A DNA stretch of 64,000 nucleotides from Zingiber officinale. Taxonomy: Eukaryota > Streptophyta > Magnoliopsida > Zingiberales > Zingiberaceae. The notes beneath the pieces are model-generated. The model was given only the letters and a program-made list of their open reading frames with translations, was not told the DNA's origin and did not search any database. The stretch spans positions 137,404,996 to 137,468,995 of the forward strand of contig NC_055990.1 of NCBI RefSeq assembly GCF_018446385.1, written 5' to 3'. Made by a program: the position numbers and the translations under genes. Shown here one piece after another: positions 46,203 through 56,129 of this stretch. Every line of letters begins with the position of its first letter. The first letter of the stretch is position 1.

Positions 46203-47975
46203 TCAATTAGAGTTGACACTCTCTAACCCATCTAAGGGGGTAGAGAAAATGCTCCTAGGAACCCAAAACCTATTGGTGCTTCTTGGATGCTCTAGGTATT
46301 CTCTAGGGATAACTTCCCTAGATACCTTCCTAGTAACCTTGTTAAGCTTCTTAAAAGCCTTGGTTACATTTTCTAGGTCAACCCTAGGGATTTCTTCCTT
46401 TGTGACCTTTTTAGTGACTTTGTTAGACTTCTTAGAAGTCTTAGTCACCTTAGTTGCAAAAATACTCCTAAGGATAACTTCCCTAGTATTTTTGACTTGA
46501 CCATTTGACCTAGGGTTGGTTCCATAACTATATGGAACCCTATGGTAAGAAATTACATCCTTCTTAGCCTTAGGTTTGTATCCCAAACCTCTATGGCCAT
46601 TGGATGACTTTTGTACTCCTAGACCTAGGCTATGCTCATTTTGCCCTTTTAGGATATTTTCCATCCTTTTTAGGGTCTTTTCTAATTTATCAAGTCTTGA
46701 CCTCAAGACTTGATTTTCCACCATTAAGTCCTTAGTTTTTGGTTTTTCATTAAATCCATGAACATTTTTGTTTCTAGACACATACCTAAAATTCTTTGTT
46801 TTCTTGCCTAGATTTTCATCTACCTTCCTAACCCTAGGTGTGGTAGTTTTAGCATGAAAAGCTACATGTTTCTCCTTAATGCTATCATGCTTCCTATTTC
46901 TATGGTAAATAGCATTAAAATAATAAAAATTAGAACTAACATGCTTTTTACCATTATTCAAAGGAGTAGACTCAATAAATGATACCTTTCTTTTTACCTT
47001 GGAGGCTCCCCCTTGAGTTGTGCTTCCTCTATGAGCCTTGACCACTTTCTTCCCCTTTGGACATTGGCTCCTATAATGTCCCTTTTGATTGCAAGAGAAA
47101 CACACAATGTGCTCCTTGCTCTTCTTTGTTCCGGGGACGGTCTCCTTAGGCTTCACCTTGCCCTTTAGTGCCACTTGACCCTTCTTGTTGGCCAATTTGG
47201 GGCACTTGCTCTTGTAGTGCCCATGTTCCCTACACTCAAAACATATAATGTGATTTTTATTTTTAATTGAAATATTTATACCTTCATGTGTAGGGATGAC
47301 ACTTGATCCTCCATTTGATGTTTCTTGATTTTTGGAGGATACATCGTCTTCTTCTCCATATGACCCGGATGTAGAAGTTTCTCCTTCTTCTTGATCCGGC
47401 GTCACCAAAGGTTGCTCCCCCTCAATCCTAGAGGTGGAGGCTACTTCATCTTCATCTTGTACATGGAACAAGAAGTATGCCCTCTCCTTGCCCTCTTCAT
47501 TGCATTCCTTTGAAGATGAAGCTTCTTGGACTTCTTCTTCGGAAGATGAGCATCTCTCACCTTCGGAATTCTCCTCCTCTTGGTCTTGCTCCAATGAGTC
47601 ACCCTCTTTGGATTCTTCTTGGTTTGGTACAGTGGAGGGGATCTCATGAATCTTTGCCAATTTGCTCCATAGCTCTTTGGCATCTTCAAAATCTTCAATT
47701 TGTTCCAAAATGTTGCTTGGCAATAAATTGACCAAAAGCTTGGTCACTTTGTCATTGGCCTCACATCTTTGGATTTGTTCTTGGTTCCACTTGCTCCTCT
47801 TGAGTACTTTTCCCTTGGAATTTGTTGGAGCTTCAAATCCTTCCATTAGAGCAAACCATTGCTCTATCTCCATCATCAAGAAATTCTCGATCCTTGATTT
47901 CCAAAGATCGAAGCTTGTTGAAATAAATGATGGAGGCACCCTTGTATCGAATCCAAGTCCGTCTTGGAATTCCAT
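46203..47975 (-). CDS. Gag polyprotein of element F, intact
   Basis: 590 residues from the ATG at 47975 (MEFQDGLGFDTRVPP); the frame is open further upstream to the PBS but without another ATG. Residues about 20-115 form the capsid-like copia Gag domain (FDLWKSRIENFLMMEIEQWF, KLLVNLLPSNILEQIEDFED, AKELWSKLAKIHE). Next is a very acidic Ser/Glu-rich linker (about 120-235), then two CCHC zinc knuckles, CFECREHGHYKSKC (245-258) and CFSCNQKGHYRSQC (292-305), for RNA binding. A Lys/Arg-rich tail follows, with a coiled-coil stretch VENQVLRSRLDKLEKTL near 418-434. Large Gag with two knuckles and a coiled coil is Sirevirus-like. It should form virus-like particles in the cytoplasm. No protease or pol follows, so replication would need enzymes in trans. 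Confidence 0.92.
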   Translation of the reverse strand: MEFQDGLGFDTRVPPSFISTSFDLWKSRIENFLMMEIEQWFALMEGFEAPTNSKGKVLKRSKWNQEQIQRCEANDKVTKLLVNLLPSNILEQIEDFEDAKELWSKLAKIHEIPSTVPNQEESKEGDSLEQDQEEENSEGERCSSSEEEVQEASSSKECNEEGKERAYFLFHVQDEDEVASTSRIEGEQPLVTPDQEEGETSTSGSYGEEDDVSSKNQETSNGGSSVIPTHEGINISIKNKNHIICFECREHGHYKSKCPKLANKKGQVALKGKVKPKETVPGTKKSKEHIVCFSCNQKGHYRSQCPKGKKVVKAHRGSTTQGGASKVKRKVSFIESTPLNNGKKHVSSNFYYFNAIYHRNRKHDSIKEKHVAFHAKTTTPRVRKVDENLGKKTKNFRYVSRNKNVHGFNEKPKTKDLMVENQVLRSRLDKLEKTLKRMENILKGQNEHSLGLGVQKSSNGHRGLGYKPKAKKDVISYHRVPYSYGTNPRSNGQVKNTREVILRSIFATKVTKTSKKSNKVTKKVTKEEIPRVDLENVTKAFKKLNKVTRKVSREVIPREYLEHPRSTNRFWVPRSIFSTPLDGLESVNSN

Positions 47976-48075
47976 TGAAGTTGAGCTTGATAAAATCTTT
48001 GACTTGAAGAATTTTGCTCCAACTTCTTCACCCTCTAGCTCTTTTCCCTTTCCGGCGATGATTCCAGTGAAGAGC

Positions 48076-48095
48076 AACCTTGCTCTGATACCACT
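48076..48095 (-). other. Primer-binding site of element F
   Basis: On the minus strand AGTGGTATCAGAGCAAGG follows the 5' LTR end CCAACA; initiator-Met tRNA type. Confidence 0.92.
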
Positions 48096-49957
48096 TGTTG
48101 GGACCGATTATGTAGCTAGAAGGGGGGTGAATAGCTCGGCGCGATCTCATGCTCTTCGTTGCTTGTTTCTTCCATGATATGCAGCGGAAATACAAGAAAC
48201 AAAACATACATCGCTAACACAAAGGATTTACTTGGTATCCACCTCAAGATGAGGTGACTAATCCAAGGATCCACACACACGAGCACTCTCCACTATGAAA
48301 ACACTCCTTTACGGTAACTACCGAAGGCGGAGAAGCCTTTACAAACTCTCAATACAATAGGAAAGCACGGGAAGACAAATACAAGAATATCTTACAAGAT
48401 ATGCAGTGAAAACCCTAACCCTAGCTTCTTCCTCTTGTTGCAGTCACGCCTCTTGACTTGGACGTCTCTCCAAGATCCTTCAAGAACTAGCGGTGAGAGT
48501 GGAAAATGTTGTGGAGAAGCTGCTGTGAAGATCGGAGCTGAACAGTGTAAGGGTTGTCGAAGAAAGAGCTCGACAACATCTTTAATCGACACCAACGGTC
48601 GAATCCCGATCGATTGGTTTGCTCCCAATCGATCGGGGAGGCTTTGGATCGATTGGCCGATCGATCTAGAGCGCCTCTGTGCTCTCGGGAATTGCCTGGA
48701 TCGATCGACTGATCGATCCAGCCTTTATCGCTCAGAATCACGACTCCCAATCGATCGCCCGATCGATTGGGAACTCTAGATCAATCGGCTGATCGATCTA
48801 GCGCTGTTCTGTGCGATTGCGAGGCTCTCCCATGGATCGATTGGGAGGAAGCTTGTTGCAAGAACTTACCCAATCGATCGGCCGATCGATTGGGCATGAG
48901 CCAATCGATTGGCTGATCGATCCAGCTCCTTGATTTTGCCCAAAATCAAGTCCAAGCCCCCTAAAACAACATCCGATCACCTATGACCTGTTGGTACATC
49001 ATGCCTAGCATCCAGTCACCCTTGACCTGCTAGAACTCGCTCACCAAGTGTCCGGTCAATCCCTTTGACCCACTTGAACTTCCACCAGATGTCTGGTCAA
49101 CCTTGACCCATCTGGATTTCCTCGTGCCAAGTATCCTGTCAATCCCTTTGACCTACTTGGACTTCCCAACACCAGATGTCCGATCATCCTTGATCCATCT
49201 GGATTTTCCTTATGCCAAGTATCCGGTCAATCCCTTTGACCTACTTGGACTTCCCAACACCAGATGTCTGATCATCCTTGATCCATCTGGATTTTCCTTG
49301 TGCCAAGTATCCGGTCAATCCCTTTGACCTACTTGGACTTCCCAACACCAGATGTCTGATCATCCTTGATCCATCTGGATTTTCCTTGCCTGGCTTCACT
49401 CACCAGGACTTCCCTTCTGCCTAGCTTCACTCACTAGATCTTCTCTTCTACCTGGCTTCACTCACTAGGACTTTCACCTGGCTTCACTCACCAGGATTTC
49501 TTTTCTGCCTAGCTTCACTCACTAGGACTTTCACCTGGCTTCACTCACCAGGATTTCTCTTCTGCCTAGCTTCACTCACTAGGACTTTCACCTGGCTTCA
49601 CTCACCAGGATTTTTGTTCTGCCTAGCTTCACTCACCAGGACTTTCCAGCTGCCCGGCTTCACTCATCGGGACTTTCACCTAGCCTCACTCACTAGGATT
49701 TTCCAGTATGCCTAACCTCCCAGTTAGGACTTTCACCTGGCTTCACTCACCAGGATTTTCTAGTCAAGTATCCAGTCAACCTTGACCTACTTGACTCTCC
49801 TTCATAATCTTACCACATGAACAATTGCACCTGCAATCTCCATGTCTTATCTCCTTGTATTGTCAAACATTGAAACCCAAACATCAAGACTCGAGCTTGA
49901 ACTAATTCAAGCTCAGTCAATCAAGTCAACCTTGACCTAGGGAATATTGCACCAACA
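48096..49957 (-). repeat. 5' LTR of element F
   Basis: 1862 bp, nearly identical to the 3' LTR. Differences are scattered substitutions, a small gap in the palindrome cluster (near 48828) and a different number of CTTCACTCA hairpin units (49385-49770), the array being the least stable part. Confidence 0.93.
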
Positions 49958-49962
49958 ATTAG

Positions 49963-50448
49963 CTGTTAACACAACTTCCCCTACATGAACTTTGGCAGTC
50001 CAGAACTCAATAGAAGAGCATTTATCATCTTCTTTAGAGTTCTATTCTTTCGCTCAGCAACTCCATTTTACTGAGGAGTATAAGGAGCTATTATTTCGTG
50101 TATGATCCCATATTTAGCACACAACTCAGGGAACGGTGATACATATTCACTGCCTTGGTCACTTTGAACCACCTTAATCTTTCTATTAAGTTAGTTTTCA
50201 ACCTCATTCTTATAGAGAGCAAATTTCTCTATAGCTTCACCCTTACTTTCGAGAAGATACACATAATAGTATTTTGTGTCATCATCTACAAAAGTGATGA
50301 AGTATTTATTCTCACCACATGTTGGTGTACCTTTAAGGTCGCACACGTCGGTGTGGATTAACTCAAGTGATTCATTGCTTCTTTCAACATGTTGTAAGGA
50401 TGACCTTGTCAATTTTGTTTCAACACAAATCTCATACTTGTGTTTCAA
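49963..50448 (-). pseudogene. Copia integrase core (element D)
   Basis: KYEICVETKLTRSS (end of the GAG-pre/zinc region), SLELIHTDVCDLKGTPT (first catalytic Asp), KYFITFVDDDTKYYYVYLL, and further on, with stops, PYTPQ.NGVAERKNRTLK containing the catalytic Glu. The frame is then cut by element F at 49957; the remainder is at 41930-42254. Confidence 0.92.
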
Positions 50449-50529
50449 ATCAAGATGAAATATAGGTATGTGTTACATGTCTATTAATCTACGCAACATA
50501 TCGTAGTTAACATGTCCTAATCTACCATG

Positions 50530-50920
50530 TCACAAACATGAAGACTCAAGCATATAAGTGGAAAAACTTTCATTTTTATTTATCTTAGGCCTAATTGCCA
50601 TTACATTGAGCTTAAACAACATATCATATACATAACTTCTTCCTATAAACATTCTATTTTTAGACAGTACAACTTTGTCTGACTCAAAAATAATACGAAA
50701 GTCATGCTTGCTTAACAGTGATCCAAACACTAGATTCTTCTGAATCTCCGGAACATATAATACATTGTTCAGAGTTAAGTTCTTGCTCGACGTCATCTTC
50801 AGCACCACTTTTCCTTGGCCCATAATGTCCGAGGTTGCTGAGTTCCCTATGAATAGCTTGCCTCCAATGACTCCTACGCAGAGGTCATCCATTTATGGTC
50901 CCTCGTTCAAGTTGGCCTCT
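50530..50920 (-). pseudogene. Protease end and GAG-pre-integrase region (element D)
   Basis: MGQGKVVLKMTSSKNLTLNN with VLYVPEIQKNLVFGSLLSKH and FRIIFESDKVVLSKN are the typical stretch between copia protease and integrase. It is preceded by a broken protease start up to the solo LTR at 50927. Confidence 0.88.
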
Positions 50921-51039
50921 TGCTTCTGTTGGTGCGGGAAGCATCCGATGATCGAACCAGTGTTTTGATTATGTCAAAGGGTTCAAGTTAAGTTGGTTTG
51001 TGATCTAATGTGTGTGGATAAGTTTGCAGAAAAGTCCTA

Positions 51040-51260
51040 ACTGCAGTTAGGCAGGTTGAAAACCCTAGGGAGTGGTAATCCTAAGTGGTGAAAAACCCTA
51101 AGGGGTGGCAACCTTAGGCCCTAAGGGGTGGTAACCCTAGGTGGAGGAAAACCCTAAGGGGCGGCAACCTTAGGTCCTAGGGGGTGGTAACCCTAGGTGG
51201 AGAAAACCCTAGGGGATGGTAACCCTAGATCCTAGGGGGTGGTAACCCTAGGTACAAAGT
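51040..51260. repeat. CCTAGG/CCTAAGG hairpin array in LTR E
   Basis: Six or seven units of about 30-36 bp: CCTAAGG-GGTGGCAA-CCTTAGG and CCTAGGG-GGTGGTAA-CCCTAGG, plus CCTAACTGCAGTTAGG at the start. Arms alternate between AAGG/CCTT and AGGG/CCCT in a paired way around a GGTGG(C/T)AA loop. Confidence 0.88.
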
Positions 51261-51499
51261 CCAGTCGGTTTGGAGGACCGGACTGGCATCAGGTAATCTC
51301 TCCTGAGGGGAGTAGGTGAGGATGTGTTCTCCGGAAGAGGGAACAATAGGCGTTAGTTCGACCTAGGGTTTTCGGTCAGAAATCCGAAGTCAGAACCGGA
51401 CAGTCCGAAGACTGTCAAACTTAAGCTTCTTATATATTCTGTTTTGTTCTAACTCTGTGTTGCAGGAAACTAACAATTTTGTGCAGGACTAGAACTGAC

Positions 51500-51740
51500 C
51501 GGGATCGGTCGATCGAACCATGGGATCGGTCGACCGAACCCCCAAAGCAGCAGATCAGACTTGTAGTGAATGGATCAAGATCCAGCAGGGGATCGGTCGA
51601 CCGAATCAGATTTTCGGTCGACTGAACCGAGGATAAGGCTTGACCAGATAGAAGCGAAGCGAGCGAATCGGGCAGATCGGATAGGAGGAGATCGCCTGAT
51701 CGGTCGACCGAACACGGGGATCGGTCGACCAATCCGCCTC
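51500..51740. repeat. GGTCGACC palindrome cluster in LTR E
   Basis: About eight copies of GGATCGGTCGACCGAAC or close variants (GGTCGATCGAACC, GGTCGACTGAACC), upstream of the TATA box at 51792. Same position as the CGATCG and GGCGCC clusters of other LTRs, with different sequence. Confidence 0.88.
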
Positions 51741-52209
51741 GGGTCAAGCTTGATCCTGAGACTTGGGGATCTGGATCAACATTACAGAGCCTATAAAAAG
51801 GAGCCTCGGGAAGCAGCCAAAGTATGAATCTCGAACAAAACAACTTGTGCTTCCGAACGCTCTCCGAAAGCTTCCAACACGCGCTGCTACTCCGACAACC
51901 GACGACCTCGTAATTCTTGTGTATTGTCTGTACCATTTCTTTATTTCAGCACTTGTAATCCTTGATTGTAAAAGTTTTTTGAACTGATAGTGATTGACCA
52001 TCGAAAGCGATCTTCGATCGCGGGCCTTGGAGTAGGAGTCGCCCTAGGCTCCGAACCAAGTAAACCCTTGGTGTCTCATTGTGTTTGGGCTTATTCTGTT
52101 TATCATTTCCGCTGCTTTAACTCGAACATTTTCCAATTCCGAAATGAGTGAAAGCCACGAGCGCTATTCACCCCCCCCCCCCTCTAGCGCTTCTCGATCC
52201 AACAGCTTT

Positions 52210-53061
52210 CTTCTTCTTCGACTTTCTACACTCTGAAGATTTATGACCCACTCGGTCATAGTTGAAGCACTTCCTAGAGAATTTATTTTTGTTGATGCCT
52301 CATCTAGGTCCCATTTTGGAAGACTTGGGGTTCTTCCGTTTTGAGCTTTGACTGTGGTCAACCACGTTGGCTTTCACAGTAGCCTGAGAGAATAACTTTC
52401 TCTCTGAACTCTTGTTGTCTTCTTTGATGCGAAGTCTAACAATGAGTTCCTCCACACTCATCTCTTTCCATTTGTGCTTCAGATAGTTCTTGAAGTCCTT
52501 CCAGCCGGGAGGTAGCTTCTCAATGATAGCAGCCACCTGGAAGGTTTCACTTAGAACCATTCCTTCTGAGTGGATCTTGTGCAAGATCACCTGAAGCTCT
52601 TGGACTTGGCTGATCACCATCTTAGAGTCAACCATTTTGTAATCCAAGAATTGGCCCACGATGAAATTCTTGGCCCCTACATCCTCCATCTTGTACTTCT
52701 TGTCCAGAGACTCCCACAGCTCCTTAGTCATTCTCTTCATGCTATACACAGCGTACAGCGAGTCGGCAAGGCAGTTGAGAATCTAGTTTCGGTAAAGGAA
52801 CTCAAAATGAGTCCATGCTTCTAGTACACTAATAGTCTATGCATCAACATCCTAAACACGCTTGGGAGGGTCCTCGGTCAAGAACCGAGCCAAATTGAGC
52901 ATGGTTAAGTAGAAGAGCATCTTCTGCTGCCATCTCTGGAAGTTCAGTCCACTGAACTTCTCTAGCTTTTTCCGGTGATTGATTGACATAGTTCCAATAG
53001 GAGTGGAGGGGACCTTCAAGTGTTGAGTTTGTTGCACCTCAACACTCTGTTCGGTGGTCAT
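52210..53061 (-). pseudogene. Copia Gag (element D)
   Basis: Starts MTTEQSVEVQQTQHLKVPST at 53061, continues KLEKFSGLNFQRWQQKMLFY, then after a break [60 protein letters not shown] and [15 protein letters not shown]: the UBN2/Retrotran_gag_2 fold of Tork-type Gag. Near 52210-52270 is a zinc knuckle KCFNYDRVGHKSSEC in which the second Cys is Tyr. Cut by solo LTR E. Confidence 0.9.
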
Positions 53062-53089
53062 CTCAACAGAAGCAGATCTGTTTCAAGAT

Positions 53090-53627
53090 TGTTCAACAAA
53101 AAATAATATGCTGTCGGAGATTTACGGGGTATTAGATGAATTTAAATATACCGAATTAAACTCACTTATCTATTAAAATGACATGAGTTGATAATCTCAA
53201 GTTTCCAGCAGGGGCTGGTGTCTGCCAAGTGTTGAACGTAGGTTTCATAGTGGTTGACCGAGATAAATAGGCTAAGGCCGACCAAAAGTAGAGGCTTAGG
53301 CCGACCGAACGAAGAGGCGGGCCGAGTGAAGTGGACGACCGAGTAAAGCTTAAGGTTGACCAAGTGAAGAGGTCGTCCGAGCAAAGCTTAAGGCCGATCG
53401 AGTGAAACTTAAGGCCGACCGAGCAAAGTTTAAGGTTGACTGAGAGAAGTTTAAGGTTGATCGAGCGAAGAGGTCGACCGAACGAAGCTTAAGGCCGACC
53501 GAGTGAATCGAAGGCTTTTGCCGAGCGAGTTGCTGTCGACCAAGTCAAAGGCTTTTGTCGAGCGAGTTGTTGCCGAGCAACAGAGCGAATCAAACAGCAG
53601 GGCGAAGCTTAGAAAGCGTCCAGACGA
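53090..53627 (-). repeat. 5' LTR of element D, truncated
   Basis: The last 540 bp (U5 side) of the LTR, matching 37020-37600, with its own version of the GAGCGAAGCTTAAGGCCGAC array at 53280-53520. Homology stops at about 53627 and the sequence passes directly into another LTR fragment. Confidence 0.82.
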
Positions 53628-53786
53628 CCTAAGGTTACCGCCCCTTAGGATTTTCCACCTGCCTAACTGCAGTTAGAACTTTCCTGTAAACTCATTCAAG
53701 TACATTAGATAACAACACAACCTAACTTGAACCCTTTGACATAATCAAAATATAGGTTCAATCGTTGGATGCTTCCTGCACCAATA
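53628..53786 (-). repeat. Sirevirus-like LTR 5' fragment (E family)
   Basis: The minus strand begins TATTGGTGCAGGAAGCATCC at 53786 and follows LTR E closely (TTTTGATTATGTCAAAGGGT, CTAACTGCAGTTAGGCAGGT, CCTAAGGGGCGGTAACCTTA). It stops at D's broken LTR, so only about 160 bp remain. Confidence 0.82.
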
Positions 53787-53934
53787 TAGTAAACCAAATT
53801 ATTTTTTATCATTTTAGTAAACTTATTTCAATACAAATAATATTAATATAGATAAAAATGAATTACATAAATGAAATAAAAAATAACAAATTTTATAGAG
53901 ATTATCTTAAAAATATCTACTATATATCATATCT

Positions 53935-54800
53935 TTTTTTAATACTTTCACAAAATTTATAATGTAATGTAAGCTGATCTTCTATTATCCTACTTGTATC
54001 CTTCAAAAATATTTCATACTCCCTCATTGTCATCTCGTGCCTTTGCATCTCAATTCACTCTCTTTATAATTCTTCCATTTTTTTTTTTTGCTACCTATTA
54101 TTGAATTCCATGTTATCAATGTCTCTAGTTTTGGATTTGTCTTTTCTTTTCACTGACTTGTACCCCATTGGACGAGTATGAACTTCACAATCATTTATAT
54201 CCATAGGAATATTTCTCACAATTTCTGAGGTCTTGGATTGTTTGTTAGCATGATGACCAACTTTAAGTGGAGCATATTTCTCACAATTTCTGAGAACTCG
54301 CCAAATATGTTCATAATTAAATGACTTGTTGCAATGATTTTTCTACCACATTTTATGTGCTCTCATAAGCATATCCTCATCGCTCCACCCGCTTTCAAGA
54401 TATGTATAAAAGTTGTTATATATGATTATAAATTCATCTACCATCGAATGAAGCCTATAGAAATGTGATTTTACCTTTACTACAGGTTGCTTCACAAATT
54501 CATCAAGCTGATACTTGTAGAAATCGGTAATTTATTTCTAGAAAGTTTGCTCCTTTTGATTATTACCGATGATTAGATCGGTACTAATATTGATTCGTGC
54601 CTTTGCAAAGTGTATCTCTTTATCCATTGACCACTTGGCTCGTTTGGTATCACACACACTAAAACTCGCTTCTTTGTCCAACTCTAGAACCTAAGATGGT
54701 GGTACCGATTCTTTATTGATCTCAGATATATCTATGATAGCCTTCCTTGATTCGTCCGAGTGCATGAATGATTATTGTGGAGAAGAATTCCATAAGAAAG
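53935..54800 (-). pseudogene. PIF/Harbinger ORF1 (Myb/NAM-associated) relic
   Basis: The minus strand reads RAKWSMDKEIHFAKARINIS (Myb/SANT-like start), STDLIIGNNQKEQTF, GWSDEDMLMRAHKMW, FNYEHIWRVLRNCEKYAP and HTRPMGYKSVKRKDKSK, then EMQRHEMTMREYEIFLKDTS. This order matches the ORF1 product of plant Harbinger elements (SANT domain, FEH-W-LL, RPMG-K-AKR, C-terminal helix), which acts with the transposase in DNA binding. Several in-frame stops: a pseudogene. Confidence 0.82.
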
Positions 54801-55937
54801 GGGTAATATTACAAATTGATCTGCCATAATTGCTAATATTCAAAAGGATACATATAAAATAGAGGTTGAGGGGTACAATTCGGAGGAGCAGATAAGTTTT
54901 GAGAACTTTAAAAATGGGAGGAAATTGTAAAATATATGGAATATTTGGAAAATTTCTAGAATAATATGTTGAAATGAAAATTTGAAAATATTAAATATCA
55001 GGATTGAATTTTAACTTTTAGCATAGAAAATATCAAGACGAATGTATGAAATTTGCGAAGTTATATTTTTAGAATTGGAAAATTTTCTAACAGACGTACT
55101 ATATTTTGGATTCCTGTTGGATATATTTATATATATATAAAAGCAGTTAGTTTTTTACTTTTAATTAGGTCTCATTTGACAAAACCCAATGGTTTTGAAA
55201 AACGAAAAACATTTTTGAGGTGTAAATAGAATGTGGCTGAGCTCGATATGCACTAGCCCATTAAATCTGAAAGTTTGTCGTATGTGTCCGGCCTACAACA
55301 ACACCAAAAGTTGTGTCGGGCATGACCCAAAAAGGGTTTAGCCTCTAGTATGGGCGCACCATTATTTAAATAATTTTTTAAAAAAATAATAATAATTCAA
55401 AAATAGAAAATTTTAAATTTTATCTTAACTTTAACACAATGTAAACAATTTAATACTTCCAATAGCAGCGGTCAAATCAATAAATTTAATAAATCGAAAT
55501 TGATTAAATCCATATTTTTAGAGAAATCTAATGAACCAAATTTTATAATCAAAATTAAATAAACTGAATGATATAAAATAGATTAAATTGGTCAATTATC
55601 GAATTAACCGATTAGTCAATTGTTACTATTATCAGTAGTCTGTAATTTGATTCTCTTGCATTTGAACCTTGTTCAACTCTTGAACTCACGGCTTGATGGT
55701 AGGTTATCAGGTTAGAATATATTATAATTTTTTATTTTCTTTTTCATATTTTGCAACATGCCTTAAAGTTGAATTAAAAAAAGAGAAGAAATCTTAGGTG
55801 ATTGCATAGTTTTGGTCATTGCATTTATGTTATCATTGGAGTTAGTAATTAGTTGTTTTTTTTATCCCAAAGCTTGGTGACTAGCTGTACATGGTTAAAA
55901 TATTTTCATTTGATGGCTGAACGAACTCATTACTTAA
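54801..55937. other. Unannotated AT-rich region
   Basis: No ORF or known repeat. The right terminus of the Harbinger element should lie here, but I could not find a complement of GGGCATCTCTAATG. Confidence 0.4.
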
Positions 55938-55969
55938 GTGGCATTTGGTTTTTTTTTAAAGTAGGAATC

Positions 55970-56008
55970 AGAATAGGAATAGGAATAGGAATAGGAATAG
56001 GAATAGAA
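55970..56008. repeat. (AGGAAT)n microsatellite
   Basis: About six copies of AGGAAT, with flanking variants. Confidence 0.9.
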
Positions 56009-56129
56009 ATCATAATATTATAAAATAAAAATAGATATGAGTATGAGTATCATTTTTAAAAATAATATTTGATTAGTTGAATATTTTTTATCGGAATGAA
56101 CTTAAATTTTTTTTTTTATCATTATGAAA

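Larger units (their letters stand above)
42260..49957 (-). mobile_element. Young gag-only Sirevirus-like LTR element F
   Basis: 7698 bp with perfect TSD ATTAG at 42255-42259 and 49958-49962, inside D's integrase. Two nearly identical LTRs (42260-44070 and 48096-49957), PBS, one long intact gag ORF, a 2.1-kb non-coding AT-rich part, and a PPT. It has no pol domain in any frame. This is the best preserved of the gag-only elements here and probably among the most recent insertions, since its LTRs differ little. Confidence 0.95.
50927..52204 (+). mobile_element. Sirevirus-like solo LTR E
   Basis: 1278 bp, TGTTGGTGCGGGAAGC...CTCGATCCAACA, in D's gag. TSD is GCTTC (50922-50926) / GCTTT (52205-52209), one mismatch. 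Plan: hairpin array 51040-51260, GGTCGACC palindromes 51500-51740, TATAAAAA at 51792-51799, leader, and a C-run before CTCTAGCGCTTCTCGATCC. The 168-residue minus-strand ORF across it is spurious. Confidence 0.9.
37020..53627 (-). mobile_element. Ty1/copia element D (Tork-like), 5' LTR truncated, three nested insertions
   Basis: On the minus strand, the order is truncated 5' LTR (53090-53627), gag, protease/GAG-pre, integrase, RT, RNase H, PPT and 3' LTR (37020-38353), i.e. the copia order PR-IN-RT-RH. Insertions interrupt gag (50927-52204), integrase (42260-49957) and RT/RNase H (39558-40955), each with its own TSD. Every coding part carries stops or frameshifts. The left flank is ATAAT (37015-37019); the right end is lost at a chimeric junction near 53627, so no TSD pair can be scored. 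Confidence 0.85.
35397..54800 (-). mobile_element. Decayed PIF/Harbinger transposon split by retroelement D
   Basis: The left end carries a TTA-flanked GGGCATCTCTAATG, a typical plant Harbinger-type terminus. A minus-strand transposase relic (35700-36890) and a minus-strand ORF1 relic (53935-54800) lie on either side of copia element D. Removing D brings the two ORFs next to each other in the usual two-gene Harbinger arrangement. I could not find the right terminus, so the right limit is only the start of ORF1. Confidence 0.65.

Noticed and set aside
47434..48177. Plus-strand ORFs antisense to the F gag, including a 171-residue one
   Set aside because: They are shadows of the minus-strand Gag, which has clear domains.
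51430..52001. 168-residue minus-strand ORF and others in LTR E
   Set aside because: Open only because GGTCGACC repeats translate into repetitive Ser/Asp/Arg strings.
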